DNA of 25,127 nt from DASWKG01 sp036396755 (GTDB taxonomy: Bacteria; Actinomycetota; UBA4738; CALAEC01): contig DASWKG010000073.1 in assembly GCA_036396755.1 (NCBI GenBank), forward strand, positions 1-25,127, in the 5' to 3' direction. Below are positions 1-7,520 of this stretch, one piece after another. The notes beneath the pieces are model-generated. The model was not told the DNA's origin. It did no database searches and saw nothing but the letters and a program-made list of their open reading frames with translations. The translations under genes and the position numbers were made by a program. Numbering within the stretch: the stretch's first letter is position 1; the number at the start of each line of letters is the position of its first letter.

Positions 1-685
1 CGATGAAGGCCGTGAGCCGCGCCACCTGATAGTCGCGGACGATCCCCACGCGGAAGGCGCCGAGCGTCGCGACGATCGCGACCAGCGCCAGGATGCCGAT
101 GTGGCGGGCCCGCGCGCCCGATACCACGAGCATGCCGATCAGCAGCATCGCGAACACCATCGACGTCCCGACGTCGGGCTGAAGGAACACGAACACGAGC
201 GGCGCGAGCGCGATGCCCGCTGCCCGCCAGACGTGATCGAGCTGCGGGCTCCCGCGAACCTCGGAGAGGTAGGCCGCCAGCATGGCCACGACCGCGAGCT
301 TCGCGAACTCCGACGGCTGCAGCTGGAAGCCCGGCAGCGTGATCCAGCGCTGGGAGCCCGCGGTCTCGCTCCCGAGCGGCGTCAGCACGACGAACAGCAG
401 GAAGAGCACCACGCCGTACCCGATGGGCGCGTAGACCTTCACCATCCGGTAGTCGAAGCTCGCCACCCCCAGCATCACGAGGAACCCGAGGACGGCGAAC
501 GCGAGCTGCTTCTTCAGGTAGAAGCCCGTGTCCTGGTTCAGCGCCTCGAGCGATGTGTGCGTCGCCGAGAACACCATCAGCATGCCGAACGTCAGGAGGC
601 CCAGGACGGCGAGGATCAGGGTCCCGTCGAAGTGACGGATGGGGGCCATCTCCCCGAGCCAGCGACGCCGAACCGAGAGCTCCAT
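1..685 (-). CDS. rodA: RodA/FtsW-family lipid II glycosyltransferase (SEDS), 3' end outside window
   Basis: The reading frame starts at the ATG whose complement is at 683-685 and runs off the left edge, giving 228 codons and no stop. The protein is strongly hydrophobic with several membrane segments. It carries two SEDS signatures: GSQRWITLPGFQLQPSEFAK (about residues 111-130), the loop typical of RodA/FtsW, and FLQPDVGTSMVF a little later. SEDS proteins polymerise lipid II into glycan strands at the membrane, and RodA pairs with PBP2. It lies 9 bases after the PBP2 stop on the same strand, with a GGGG/GGTGGG-like purine stretch before the start. RodA rather than FtsW is inferred from the mre-PBP2 context. 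This family's usual length is near 370-450 residues, so roughly half is present. Confidence 0.93.
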   Translation of the reverse strand, partial: MELSVRRRWLGEMAPIRHFDGTLILAVLGLLTFGMLMVFSATHTSLEALNQDTGFYLKKQLAFAVLGFLVMLGVASFDYRMVKVYAPIGYGVVLFLLFVVLTPLGSETAGSQRWITLPGFQLQPSEFAKLAVVAMLAAYLSEVRGSPQLDHVWRAAGIALAPLVFVFLQPDVGTSMVFAMLLIGMLVVSGARARHIGILALVAIVATLGAFRVGIVRDYQVARLTAFI

Positions 686-694
686 GCCCACCCC

Positions 695-2602
695 TCAGTC
701 CGTCGCCGGCGCGATGTTGATCTCGGTGCGCTCGAGGTCCAGGGCGTACTCGAGGATGTGCCGGACGATGGGGGCCGCCACCTCGGACCCGTGGCCCCCC
801 TGCTCGACCATCGTCACCACGAGGAACCGAGGGTCCTCGACGGGCGCGAACGCGGCGAACCAGGAGTGATTGGTGTCTCGCCCGTCGACGATGACCTCCG
901 CGGTCCCGGTCTTGCCCGCGAGCGACTGGCCGAACCCGGCGAACGCGCCCGTGGCGGTTCCGCCGTCGACCGAGACGGCCCCGCGCAGGCCCTCGATCAC
1001 CATCCGCCGCGCGGTCGGGCTCATCCGGATGGTGCCCGCCTCGCTCGGAGGGAAGAGCTTCAGGACCTCGCCCGCCGGCGACTGGACCTGCTTCGCCAGC
1101 TGCGGCCGGTAGATCGTCCCGCCGTTCGCGAGCGCCGCGTACGCGACGGCGAGCTGAAGGGGCGTGACCAGCAGGTCGCCCTGTCCGATGGCCATGTTGA
1201 TCGTGTCGCCCGGCAACCACAGCGGCTCGGGGTAGGCCTTCGGCGCGGCGTCGTGCACCGCCTGCTTCCAGTCCGGGTCGGGCACCCGTCCCTCGAGCTC
1301 GCCCGGCAGGTCGATGCCGGTGTCGACGTCGAACCCCCATTGACGCAGCTCTTGCTGCAATGCTTTCTCGCCGCGGAAGGAGCGCTCCTTGTAGAACTGG
1401 TAGCCGAACCGGTAGAAGACCGTGTCGCACGACTCGGTGAGCGCGCGCTGCAGGGAGATGTGGCCCGACGACGTCGACTTCCAGTTGTGGAAGACCGTCC
1501 CCGACGTGTCGCCGGGCACCTCGAACGTCGGCGGGCAGTCGAAGTACTCACCCGGCTTCGCGAGGCCTGCCTTGAGCGCGGCCGCGGCGATGAAGGGCTT
1601 GATCGTCGAGCCGGGCGGATACAGGCCCTGCACCGCTCGGTTGTTGAGTGGGTAGTTGGAGGACGGGCTCTGGAGCCGGCCCCAGAGCTCGTCGGTGACC
1701 TCCTCGTCGAAGATGCCGGGGTCGAACGTCGGGTAGGACGCCATCGCCAGCACCTCTCCCGTCATCGGGTCGAGCACAACGGCCGCGCCGGCGGGGGCCC
1801 GCAGGTAGCCCGTCTCGGTCGCGATCCCCCGCGCCGCCTGGATGCCCTGCGCGAGGCTCTCCTCGGCGATCTGCTGGATCCCGAGGTCGAGCGTGAGCAC
1901 GAGGTCGTTCCCTCTCCCGGGTTCCTGGCGCCCGAGCCCCCCGAGCGACCTGCCCGCGGAGTCGACCTCGAGCTTCTGCCAGCCATCCTTTCCACGCAGG
2001 TAGCGCTCGTACTGCTGCTCCATGCCGCCCCGGCCGACCTCGTCGCCGGGCTGGTAGCCGTCGAAGACGGGCTCGTTCAGCTCCTCCCCGTTGATCTCTC
2101 CGAGGTAGCCCAGGACGTGCGCAGCGAGCGTGCCGTGCGAATGCTTGCGCACCCCCACCACCTGATAGCTCACCCCGGGGAACTCACGCCGATGCTCGGC
2201 GAGGTAGAAGACCAGACGCTCGGGGACGTCGTCGGCGACCGGGATCGGCTGGAACGGCAGGAACGTGGGGTCGTTGACCCGTTCGGCCATGTCCTCGACG
2301 CGCACGTCGAGGATGTCGGAAAGCTGCAGGAGCAGGGCTTCCATGTTCGGCACGAGCCGTGGGTTGACGGTCACCTGCAGGCTGTCGCGGTTGTCGACGA
2401 GGACCTCGCCGTTCCGATCGAGGATCTGCCCCCGCTGCCCCGAGATCGGAACCAGTCGCACCCGGTTCGTCTCGGCCCGCGCCTTGTACTCCTCCGCCGC
2501 CAGCACCTGCAGGAACCAAAGGCGCGTCACGAGCGCCGCGAACAGGAACACGACGATGCCCGCGAGCACCTTGAGGCGTCCGCCGATCCCTGCCTCGGTC
2601 AT
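695..2602 (-). CDS. mrdA: Penicillin-binding protein 2, elongasome transpeptidase
   Basis: 635 residues. Residues 12-34 form one N-terminal membrane anchor, followed by a PBP dimerisation domain (about 50-230, including RGQILDRNG) and a transpeptidase domain (about 265-620). The three penicillin-binding motifs are visible: SxxK as STIK at 332-335 with Ser332 the acyl-enzyme serine, SxN-like SCD at 391-393, and KTGT at 564-567. SCD in place of the textbook SxN is common in PBP2-type enzymes. The protein crosslinks peptidoglycan stem peptides outside the membrane and acts with RodA, which follows by 9 bases. The ATG start lies 4 bases after the mreD stop. The order mreB-mreC-mreD-PBP2-RodA supports the elongasome class over the divisome FtsI. 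Confidence 0.95.
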   Translation of the reverse strand: MTEAGIGGRLKVLAGIVVFLFAALVTRLWFLQVLAAEEYKARAETNRVRLVPISGQRGQILDRNGEVLVDNRDSLQVTVNPRLVPNMEALLLQLSDILDVRVEDMAERVNDPTFLPFQPIPVADDVPERLVFYLAEHRREFPGVSYQVVGVRKHSHGTLAAHVLGYLGEINGEELNEPVFDGYQPGDEVGRGGMEQQYERYLRGKDGWQKLEVDSAGRSLGGLGRQEPGRGNDLVLTLDLGIQQIAEESLAQGIQAARGIATETGYLRAPAGAAVVLDPMTGEVLAMASYPTFDPGIFDEEVTDELWGRLQSPSSNYPLNNRAVQGLYPPGSTIKPFIAAAALKAGLAKPGEYFDCPPTFEVPGDTSGTVFHNWKSTSSGHISLQRALTESCDTVFYRFGYQFYKERSFRGEKALQQELRQWGFDVDTGIDLPGELEGRVPDPDWKQAVHDAAPKAYPEPLWLPGDTINMAIGQGDLLVTPLQLAVAYAALANGGTIYRPQLAKQVQSPAGEVLKLFPPSEAGTIRMSPTARRMVIEGLRGAVSVDGGTATGAFAGFGQSLAGKTGTAEVIVDGRDTNHSWFAAFAPVEDPRFLVVTMVEQGGHGSEVAAPIVRHILEYALDLERTEINIAPATD

Positions 2603-2606
2603 GCCA

Positions 2607-3113
2607 TCACCACCGGAAGACCTTCTTCGCTCTCGACGACTCGGCCACCCTTCGCAGGACCGGGTAGACGAGGGGGGTCAGCAGCGCATTGTAGAGGGCC
2701 GAGAGGACAGCGGTCTTGAAGAGGAACACGATCCCGCCGGGGAGCTGGCCGAGGAGGTAGGCCACGAGACCGTAGAAGAGGATCCCGCCTGCGGTGGCGG
2801 CAGCGACGAGCAGCACCGGCAGCGCGGGGCTCGGCGTCACGATGTACTGTCGGACGCGCCCGACCACATAGCCCAGGATCGTCAGCGTGAGCGCGTTGAT
2901 CCCCTTCGGCTGGTTGAGCAGGAAGTCCTGACCCATCCCGGCCGCGAACCCGGAGATGGCTCCCGCCTCTGGCCCCTCGATCATCGCCATGATCACCGTG
3001 ATCAGATACATGAGCTCGGGGGTGGCCCCTCCGAGCTTCACCTGCGCGAAGACCGTGGATTGAAGGAGCAGGGCCGTCACGACGACGACCGCCCAGGCGA
3101 TGGCGCGGCGCAT
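2607..3113 (-). CDS. mreD: Rod shape-determining membrane protein MreD
   Basis: 168 residues, almost wholly hydrophobic, with about five membrane segments (around 4-24, 33-58, 70-90, 97-120 and 123-145). The N-terminal pattern MRRAIAW followed by LLLQSTVF, and the later GFAAGMGQDFLLNQPKG loop, are typical of MreD, which links MreC to the RodA/PBP2 machinery. I chose the ATG at 3113 because the frame continues upstream only by overlapping mreC, and this start gives the usual MreD length. It begins 10 bases after the mreC stop. A TAGACT box lies 7 bases upstream of the ATG, using the mreC TAG stop. The Shine-Dalgarno sequence is weak (AGGCGG directly against the ATG). Confidence 0.88.
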   Translation of the reverse strand: MRRAIAWAVVVVTALLLQSTVFAQVKLGGATPELMYLITVIMAMIEGPEAGAISGFAAGMGQDFLLNQPKGINALTLTILGYVVGRVRQYIVTPSPALPVLLVAAATAGGILFYGLVAYLLGQLPGGIVFLFKTAVLSALYNALLTPLVYPVLRRVAESSRAKKVFRW

Positions 3114-3123
3114 CCGCCTGAGT

Positions 3124-3993
3124 CTAGTCTTCGGGCAGGAAGTCGTCCGGGTCCGGCTGCTCTGCCAGGACCACCGAGACGACCGACAGGCGCGAGAAGT
3201 CCACGATCGGGCGCACGAGGATCTCGCGGTCGAGGCCCGACTCGTCCGGGATGATCTCGGCCACCTCGCCCACCAGGATGCCCGGCGGGAAGATGCGGTC
3301 CAGGCCCGGCGTGATCCGGCCCGAGGTCTCCACCGCCTCCCCGGGCTCGACGGGCGTGTCGATGTCGATGAGGTCGAGGAGGAGCGGCTGATCGCGGTGG
3401 CCGATGAGGAGGCCATGCTCGCCGGACTTCGACAGGCGGACCTCGACCCCCGAGCCCGGGTCGATCACCAGCTCGACCAGCGCCGCGCTCGACGTTGTGG
3501 CGACCACCCGGCCGGCGAGCCCGCCGGGCGCGAGCACCGGCATATCGACGCCGATCCCGTCGGAGGAGCCCTTGTCGATCGTCACCGTCCACTCGAAGTT
3601 CGAGAACTCCCCGCCGATGACGCGCGCGCCCACCGTCTCGAGCGCGTGCGCCTCCTCCAGCTCGAGGAGCAGCTCGTACTCGGCGTTCTCCCGCTCGAGT
3701 TGCTGCACGAGCTCCTGCTCGCCCTGGATCTCATCGAGCTTCCGCTTCAGCTCGGCGTTCTCGGCCTTGATCGAGCTGACCTGAAAGATGTCGGTGAAGA
3801 ACGAGCCGATCGGCCTGATCACGTTGGAGACGGCGCGCTGGAGCGGCGTGATGATCTCGAGCGCCGCGTCGCCGAGGGCGGCGAGCGGACCGGTCTTGCC
3901 GCCGCGGAAGTCCGCGGTGATCGTGACGAGGCTCGCGAGGATCAGCCCGATCACCAGCAGGCGGGTGCCCCGGTCGCGTCGTGAGACGGCCAC
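3124..3993 (-). CDS. mreC: Rod shape-determining protein MreC
   Basis: 289 residues. The layout is that of MreC: a short basic cytoplasmic tail, a single membrane segment (about 11-28), a coiled coil (about 72-116, rich in Glu/Leu/Lys), then the periplasmic-type beta-barrel domain (about 120-280) with IDKGSSDGIGVDMPV and the ITPGLDRIFPPGILVGEV motif. MreC scaffolds PBP2 and MreD outside the membrane. The start codon is GTG, 21 bases after the mreB stop; the acidic tail (DPDDFLPED) is unremarkable. A TAGACT box lies 8 bases before the GTG and no convincing Shine-Dalgarno is seen, so a secondary leaderless transcript is possible, though co-transcription from mreB is the simpler reading. Confidence 0.93.
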   Translation of the reverse strand: MAVSRRDRGTRLLVIGLILASLVTITADFRGGKTGPLAALGDAALEIITPLQRAVSNVIRPIGSFFTDIFQVSSIKAENAELKRKLDEIQGEQELVQQLERENAEYELLLELEEAHALETVGARVIGGEFSNFEWTVTIDKGSSDGIGVDMPVLAPGGLAGRVVATTSSAALVELVIDPGSGVEVRLSKSGEHGLLIGHRDQPLLLDLIDIDTPVEPGEAVETSGRITPGLDRIFPPGILVGEVAEIIPDESGLDREILVRPIVDFSRLSVVSVVLAEQPDPDDFLPED

Positions 3994-4014
3994 GTCTCTG
4001 GAGTCTATCGGGAG

Positions 4015-5100
4015 CTAGCGACGGGAGGAGGCGAGGACCTGGCGCAGGGCCTCGAACTCTTCCAGGCACTTGCCCGATCCGATCACGACGCACGCGAGGG
4101 GATTCTCGGCGACGTGGATCGGCATCCCGGTCTCGTGCTTCAGGCGCTCGTCGAGGCCGCGGATCAACGCCCCGCCCCCGGTCAGCACGACGCCCTGGTC
4201 CATGATGTCGGCCGCCAGCTCGGGCGGGCACCGGTCCAGGGTGTTCTTGATCGCGTCGACGATCGCGTTGACGGGCTCCTCGATGGCCTTGCGGATCTCC
4301 TCCGCGGACACGTGGATCGTCTTCGGGAGGCCGGTGACGAGGTCGCGTCCCTTGATCTCGGCGATCATCTCCTCGGGCATCGGGAACGCCGAGCCGATCG
4401 CGAGCTTGATCGCCTCCGCGGTCCGCTCGCCGAGGACGAGGGAGTACTCCTTCTTCACGTAGTTGATGATCGCCTCGTCGAGCTCGTCGCCGCCGACACG
4501 GATCGAGGTGGCGGTGACGATGCCGCCGAGCGAGATGATCGCGACCTCGGTCGTTCCGCCACCGATGTCGACCACCATGTTCCCGGTCGGCTCGTGGATC
4601 GGGAGCCCGGCGCCGATCGCGGCGGCCATCGGCTCCTCGATGATGTAGGCGGCGCGGGCCCCGGCCGAGATGGTGGCCTCCTCGACCGCCCGCTGCTCGA
4701 CCCCCGTGATGCCTGAGGGAACGCAGACGACCACCCGCGGCTTGGCCAGGAAGCGTCGCGTGTGCACCTTCTGGATGAAGTAGCGGAGCATCTTCTCGGT
4801 GACGTCGAAGTCGGCGATGACGCCGTCCTTCAGGGGCCGGACGGCCTGGATGTGCGAGGGGGTGCGGCCGATCATCCGCTTGGCCTCCGAGCCCACGGCG
4901 AGCACGCTCTTGGTCTGGGTATTGATCGCGACGACTGAGGGTTCATCGAGGACGATGCCCCGGCCGCGAACGTAGACGAGCGTGTTCGCCGTCCCGAGGT
5001 CCACGGCCATGTCCCGGCCAAGGATGCCGGTCAGACCTTCAGGTCGTTCTCGTCGTGGGGAAGTTGGCATGAGTTCCTGATCGTCCTCGTCGCGAGGCAT
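4015..5100 (-). CDS. mreB: MreB, bacterial actin of the elongasome
   Basis: 361 residues; the usual MreB is about 335-345. Actin-fold nucleotide-binding motifs are clear: phosphate-1 DLGTANT at 34-40, phosphate-2 DIGGGTTEVA at 178-187, and the adenosine motif VVLTGGGALI at 304-313. The protein polymerises on the inner membrane face and steers MreCD-PBP2-RodA. The N-terminus has about 30 extra polar residues before the GRDMAVDLGTANT core; internal Met11 and Met31 are alternative starts. I keep the ATG at 5100 because a good promoter (TTGCCA, 17 bases, TAGAAA) ends exactly 6 bases before it, which would give a leaderless mRNA. It is the first gene of the operon and diverges from fabD. Confidence 0.96.
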   Translation of the reverse strand: MPRDEDDQELMPTSPRRERPEGLTGILGRDMAVDLGTANTLVYVRGRGIVLDEPSVVAINTQTKSVLAVGSEAKRMIGRTPSHIQAVRPLKDGVIADFDVTEKMLRYFIQKVHTRRFLAKPRVVVCVPSGITGVEQRAVEEATISAGARAAYIIEEPMAAAIGAGLPIHEPTGNMVVDIGGGTTEVAIISLGGIVTATSIRVGGDELDEAIINYVKKEYSLVLGERTAEAIKLAIGSAFPMPEEMIAEIKGRDLVTGLPKTIHVSAEEIRKAIEEPVNAIVDAIKNTLDRCPPELAADIMDQGVVLTGGGALIRGLDERLKHETGMPIHVAENPLACVVIGSGKCLEEFEALRQVLASSRR

Positions 5101-5135
5101 CGGCTCTTTCTACAGGACGGTCCCGGTCTTGGCAA
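5101..5135 (-). promoter_or_regulatory. Predicted sigma70-type promoter for mreB, leaderless arrangement
   Basis: On the minus strand, a -35-like TTGCCA (complement at 5130-5135, 5/6 to consensus) is separated by 17 bases from a -10-like TAGAAA (complement at 5107-5112, 4/6). Six bases follow before the mreB ATG at 5100, placing the expected transcription start at or within a base or two of the A of the ATG. Only a weak AAAGAG precedes the ATG. Leaderless mRNAs are common in actinobacteria, so this is plausible but unproven. Confidence 0.5.
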
Positions 5136-5326
5136 TCGAACGACCGGTTGGTCCGTTTCAGAGGCCGGGATGGGTCCCGGCACCAACCGCACAACCTACC
5201 AGATAGGAGGTTGCGCCACCAATGTAACCGTGCAACCTTGGCTTTGGTCTGTATCGTTGAGGGCGCAGGACACGGTTGGGTCGCGTCCCGCCGCGCCGTA
5301 CCCCCCAGGCCACACGGAGGTTGAGG
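5136..5326. promoter_or_regulatory. mreB-fabD divergent spacer with interlocking inverted repeats
   Basis: The 226-base spacer between mreB and fabD has no gene I can support. It contains two overlapping inverted repeats: CAACCT (5192-5197) with AGGTTG (5208-5213), and AGGTTGC (5208-5214) with GCAACCT (5232-5238). The middle AGGTTGC arm can therefore pair with either flank. This could be an operator for a dimeric regulator (FAS II operons in other bacteria are controlled by FapR, FasR or FabR-type repressors/activators) or a switchable RNA hairpin in a fabD leader. I could not identify a good -35/-10 pair for fabD; TATCGT at 5252-5257 is the best -10-like hexamer. Confidence 0.4.
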
Positions 5327-6244
5327 TTGAAGACTGCCATTCTCTTCCCGGGACAGGGCTCCCAGTTCCCGGGGATGGCCGATCCATGGGAGTCGCATCC
5401 CGCCGGCAAGGAAGCGCTGGCCGAATGCTCAGACGTCCTCGGCTACGACGTCGCCGAGGCGGCGCGCGATGACGACCGGCTTCGCCAGACGGACGTGGTG
5501 CAGCCGGTGCTCTTCGCGTGCGACCTGGCCGCGTTCCGGGTGGCCGAGGCCGAGGGTCTCGAGCCGGCGATGGCGGCGGGCCACTCGCTCGGCGAGTTCG
5601 TGGCGCTGGCCGCAGCGGGAACGCTCGAGGTTGGTCCGGCCCTGCACGCGGTGATCGAACGCGGTCTCGCGATGCAGGAGGCGAGCGACGTCTCGCCCGG
5701 CGGCATGACCGCGCTCGTCGGCATCTCCCCCGAGGAGGCCGCCGACGTGTGCCGCATCGCCGGCCGCGGCGACGTCCTCATGGTCGCCAACGAGAACAGC
5801 CCGAAGCAGACCGTGCTGTCCGGGTCGGTCGCGGCCATCGAGCGCGCGGAGGACCTCGCGCGCAGCCGGAAGGTGAAGGCCGTGCGACTCAAGGTCGCCG
5901 GCGCGTTCCACTCCCCGCTCATGGAGCCCGCGCTGCCGCGCGTCCGCGCCGCGATCGCGAAGCTCGACTTCCACGAGCCGAGGTTCCCGATCGTTCCGAA
6001 CGCCAGCGGCAAGCCCGCCGACCGGCCGGCCGCGCTGCGCGACCTCCTGTCTCGACACCTCGTCTCCCCCGTCAGGTGGCAGCGCTCGATGACGGCGATG
6101 GCCGACGCCGGCATCGAGGCGTTCATCGAGGCCGGCCCGGGCGAGGTCCTGACGAAGCTCGCGAAGCGATGCATCCCGGGGGCGGCCGCGTTCGCCGCCG
6201 GCACCCCCGAGGAGATCAACGACGCACTGGAGGCAACGCGATGA
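5327..6244 (+). CDS. fabD: Malonyl-CoA:ACP transacylase FabD
   Basis: 305 residues from a TTG start, the normal family length. It transfers malonyl from CoA to the phosphopantetheine of ACP, supplying the extender unit for FAS II. The N-terminal LFPGQGSQ motif and the nucleophile elbow GHSLGE (Ser87) are present, with Arg112 in VIERGLAM binding the malonyl carboxylate and His195 in GAFHSPLM completing the dyad. I chose the TTG at 5327 because GGAGG at 5316-5320 sits 6 bases upstream and the protein then begins MKTAILFPGQ as homologues do; upstream codons encode an Arg-rich, GC-driven stretch. The stop overlaps the next start (ATGA at 6241-6244). It is first in the fab operon. Confidence 0.94.
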   Translation: MKTAILFPGQGSQFPGMADPWESHPAGKEALAECSDVLGYDVAEAARDDDRLRQTDVVQPVLFACDLAAFRVAEAEGLEPAMAAGHSLGEFVALAAAGTLEVGPALHAVIERGLAMQEASDVSPGGMTALVGISPEEAADVCRIAGRGDVLMVANENSPKQTVLSGSVAAIERAEDLARSRKVKAVRLKVAGAFHSPLMEPALPRVRAAIAKLDFHEPRFPIVPNASGKPADRPAALRDLLSRHLVSPVRWQRSMTAMADAGIEAFIEAGPGEVLTKLAKRCIPGAAAFAAGTPEEINDALEATR

Positions 6245-6513
6245 GTCCGGAGGTCACCGCACACGTTCCCACCACCCTTCGCGTTCTGGTCAGCCCGGGA
6301 CGCGGTCGTCTGCGCTTCCTGCCGCCCGAGCGGTTCGAGGCCGGCCGCGAGCTCGTCACGGCCGGCCAGCCCATGGCCCGGCTGACCCAGTCGGGCACGG
6401 ACGTGATCCTGTGTGCGCCGATCGACGGCACGGTGAGCTCGATCATCGGGCTCGAGGGCGAGCCGGTCGTCGCGGGCCAGGCGGTGCTCGCGATCGAGCC
6501 GATCGCGTCGTGA
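6241..6513 (+). CDS. Small biotinyl/lipoyl-fold protein lacking the modification lysine
   Basis: 90 residues; no exact family recognised. The sequence has the double half-barrel pattern of a biotinyl/lipoyl domain: FEAGRELVTAGQPMARL in the first half, then CAPIDGTVSSI and GEPVVAGQAVLAIEP in the second. Aligning CAPIDG with the APxxG of biotin carboxyl carriers puts a Gly (within LTQSGTDVIL) where the EAMKM lysine should be. There is no lysine anywhere in the protein, so it cannot be biotinylated or lipoylated in the usual way. Its start overlaps the fabD stop (ATGA) and its stop overlaps the fabH start (GTGA), so it is almost certainly translationally coupled to both. A structural or regulatory partner of FAS II or of acetyl-CoA carboxylase is possible; function unknown. 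Confidence 0.8.
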   Translation: MSPEVTAHVPTTLRVLVSPGRGRLRFLPPERFEAGRELVTAGQPMARLTQSGTDVILCAPIDGTVSSIIGLEGEPVVAGQAVLAIEPIAS

Positions 6514-7520
6514 CCCAGCGCCGCGCCCGCATCGCCGGCCTGGGCTCCGCGCTCCCGAAGCGACTCGTCACCAATGACGAGCTGAGCAAGACCGTCGACA
6601 CCACCGACGAGTGGATCCACTCGCGAACGGGGATCCGCGCGCGACACTTCGCCGAGGGCGACGAGACGGCCTCCCGGCTCGGCGCCACCGCGGCCGAGCG
6701 CGCGCTCGCGGCGGCCGGCGTCGACCCGGCCGCCGTCGACCTGACGATCGTCGCGACGTTCACCGGCGACCAGCCGCTGCCGTCGACCGCCTCGTTCCTG
6801 CAGGCGCACCTGGGCATCACCGGGGCGGCCTTCGATCTCGCCGCCGCGTGCGCCGGCTTCATCTACGCGCTTGAGATCGCGTCGACCCAGATCGCCACCG
6901 GGGGGGCCGAGACGGCGCTCGTCGTGGGGACCGAGGTGATGTCGACATACCTCAACTTCGACGACCGAACCACGTGCGTGCTGTTCGGCGACGGCGCGGG
7001 CGCGGCCGTGCTTCGCCCGGGCGACGAGCCCGGGCTGCTGGGGTCCGTCCTCGAGAACGACGGCCGTCACACGGGCCTTCTCCAGATCCCCGCCGGAGGA
7101 TCGCGGGCTCCGGCCTCGGAGACGACGCTCGCCGCGCGAGAGCACTTCGTGCACATGCCCGACGGCCGGGAGGTCTTCAAGCGAGCCGTCCGGGGGATGA
7201 CGGAGGCCGGCTCGCGCCTGCTCGAGAAGGCGGGGATGAGCCTCGACGACGTGACGCTCCTCGTCCCCCACCAGGCCAACGCGCGCATCATCAAGGCGGT
7301 CGCCGATCGCCTGTCGTTCCCCCCCGATCGCATCTACATCGACCTCGAGGAGGTCGGCAACACGTCCGCCGCCTCGATCCCCATCGCCCTCGACCACGCC
7401 TGGCGCGAGGGACGCCTGCACCCCGGCGACGTGGTGATGACCGTCGCGTTCGGGGCGGGTCTGTCCTGGGGCGCGAACCTGATCCGCTGGACCGCCGAGC
7501 CCCCGCGGGAGGACGTGTGA
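6510..7520 (+). CDS. fabH: Beta-ketoacyl-ACP synthase III FabH
   Basis: 336 residues from a GTG start that overlaps the previous stop (GTGA). FabH condenses an acyl-CoA primer with malonyl-ACP to begin fatty-acid synthesis. The catalytic triad is visible: Cys114 in LAAACAGFIYAL, His254 in VPHQANARI and Asn284 in VGNTSAASIP. The N-terminal VDTTDEWIHSRTGIRAR motif (29-45) is diagnostic of the family. Primer preference (acetyl or branched) cannot be read from sequence alone. The stop again overlaps the following fabG start by 4 bases. Confidence 0.95.
   Translation: MTQRRARIAGLGSALPKRLVTNDELSKTVDTTDEWIHSRTGIRARHFAEGDETASRLGATAAERALAAAGVDPAAVDLTIVATFTGDQPLPSTASFLQAHLGITGAAFDLAAACAGFIYALEIASTQIATGGAETALVVGTEVMSTYLNFDDRTTCVLFGDGAGAAVLRPGDEPGLLGSVLENDGRHTGLLQIPAGGSRAPASETTLAAREHFVHMPDGREVFKRAVRGMTEAGSRLLEKAGMSLDDVTLLVPHQANARIIKAVADRLSFPPDRIYIDLEEVGNTSAASIPIALDHAWREGRLHPGDVVMTVAFGAGLSWGANLIRWTAEPPREDV

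Noticed and set aside
101..2719. Very long open frame on the plus strand opposite mrdA and mreD
   Set aside because: It is Arg/His/Glu-rich with no motif, and the opposite strand encodes clear PBP2 and MreD. Such shadows are expected at this GC content.
5158..5409. Small open frames on the minus strand in the mreB-fabD spacer
   Set aside because: They overlap the fabD start and the predicted control region, lack ribosome sites and show no similarity I recognise.
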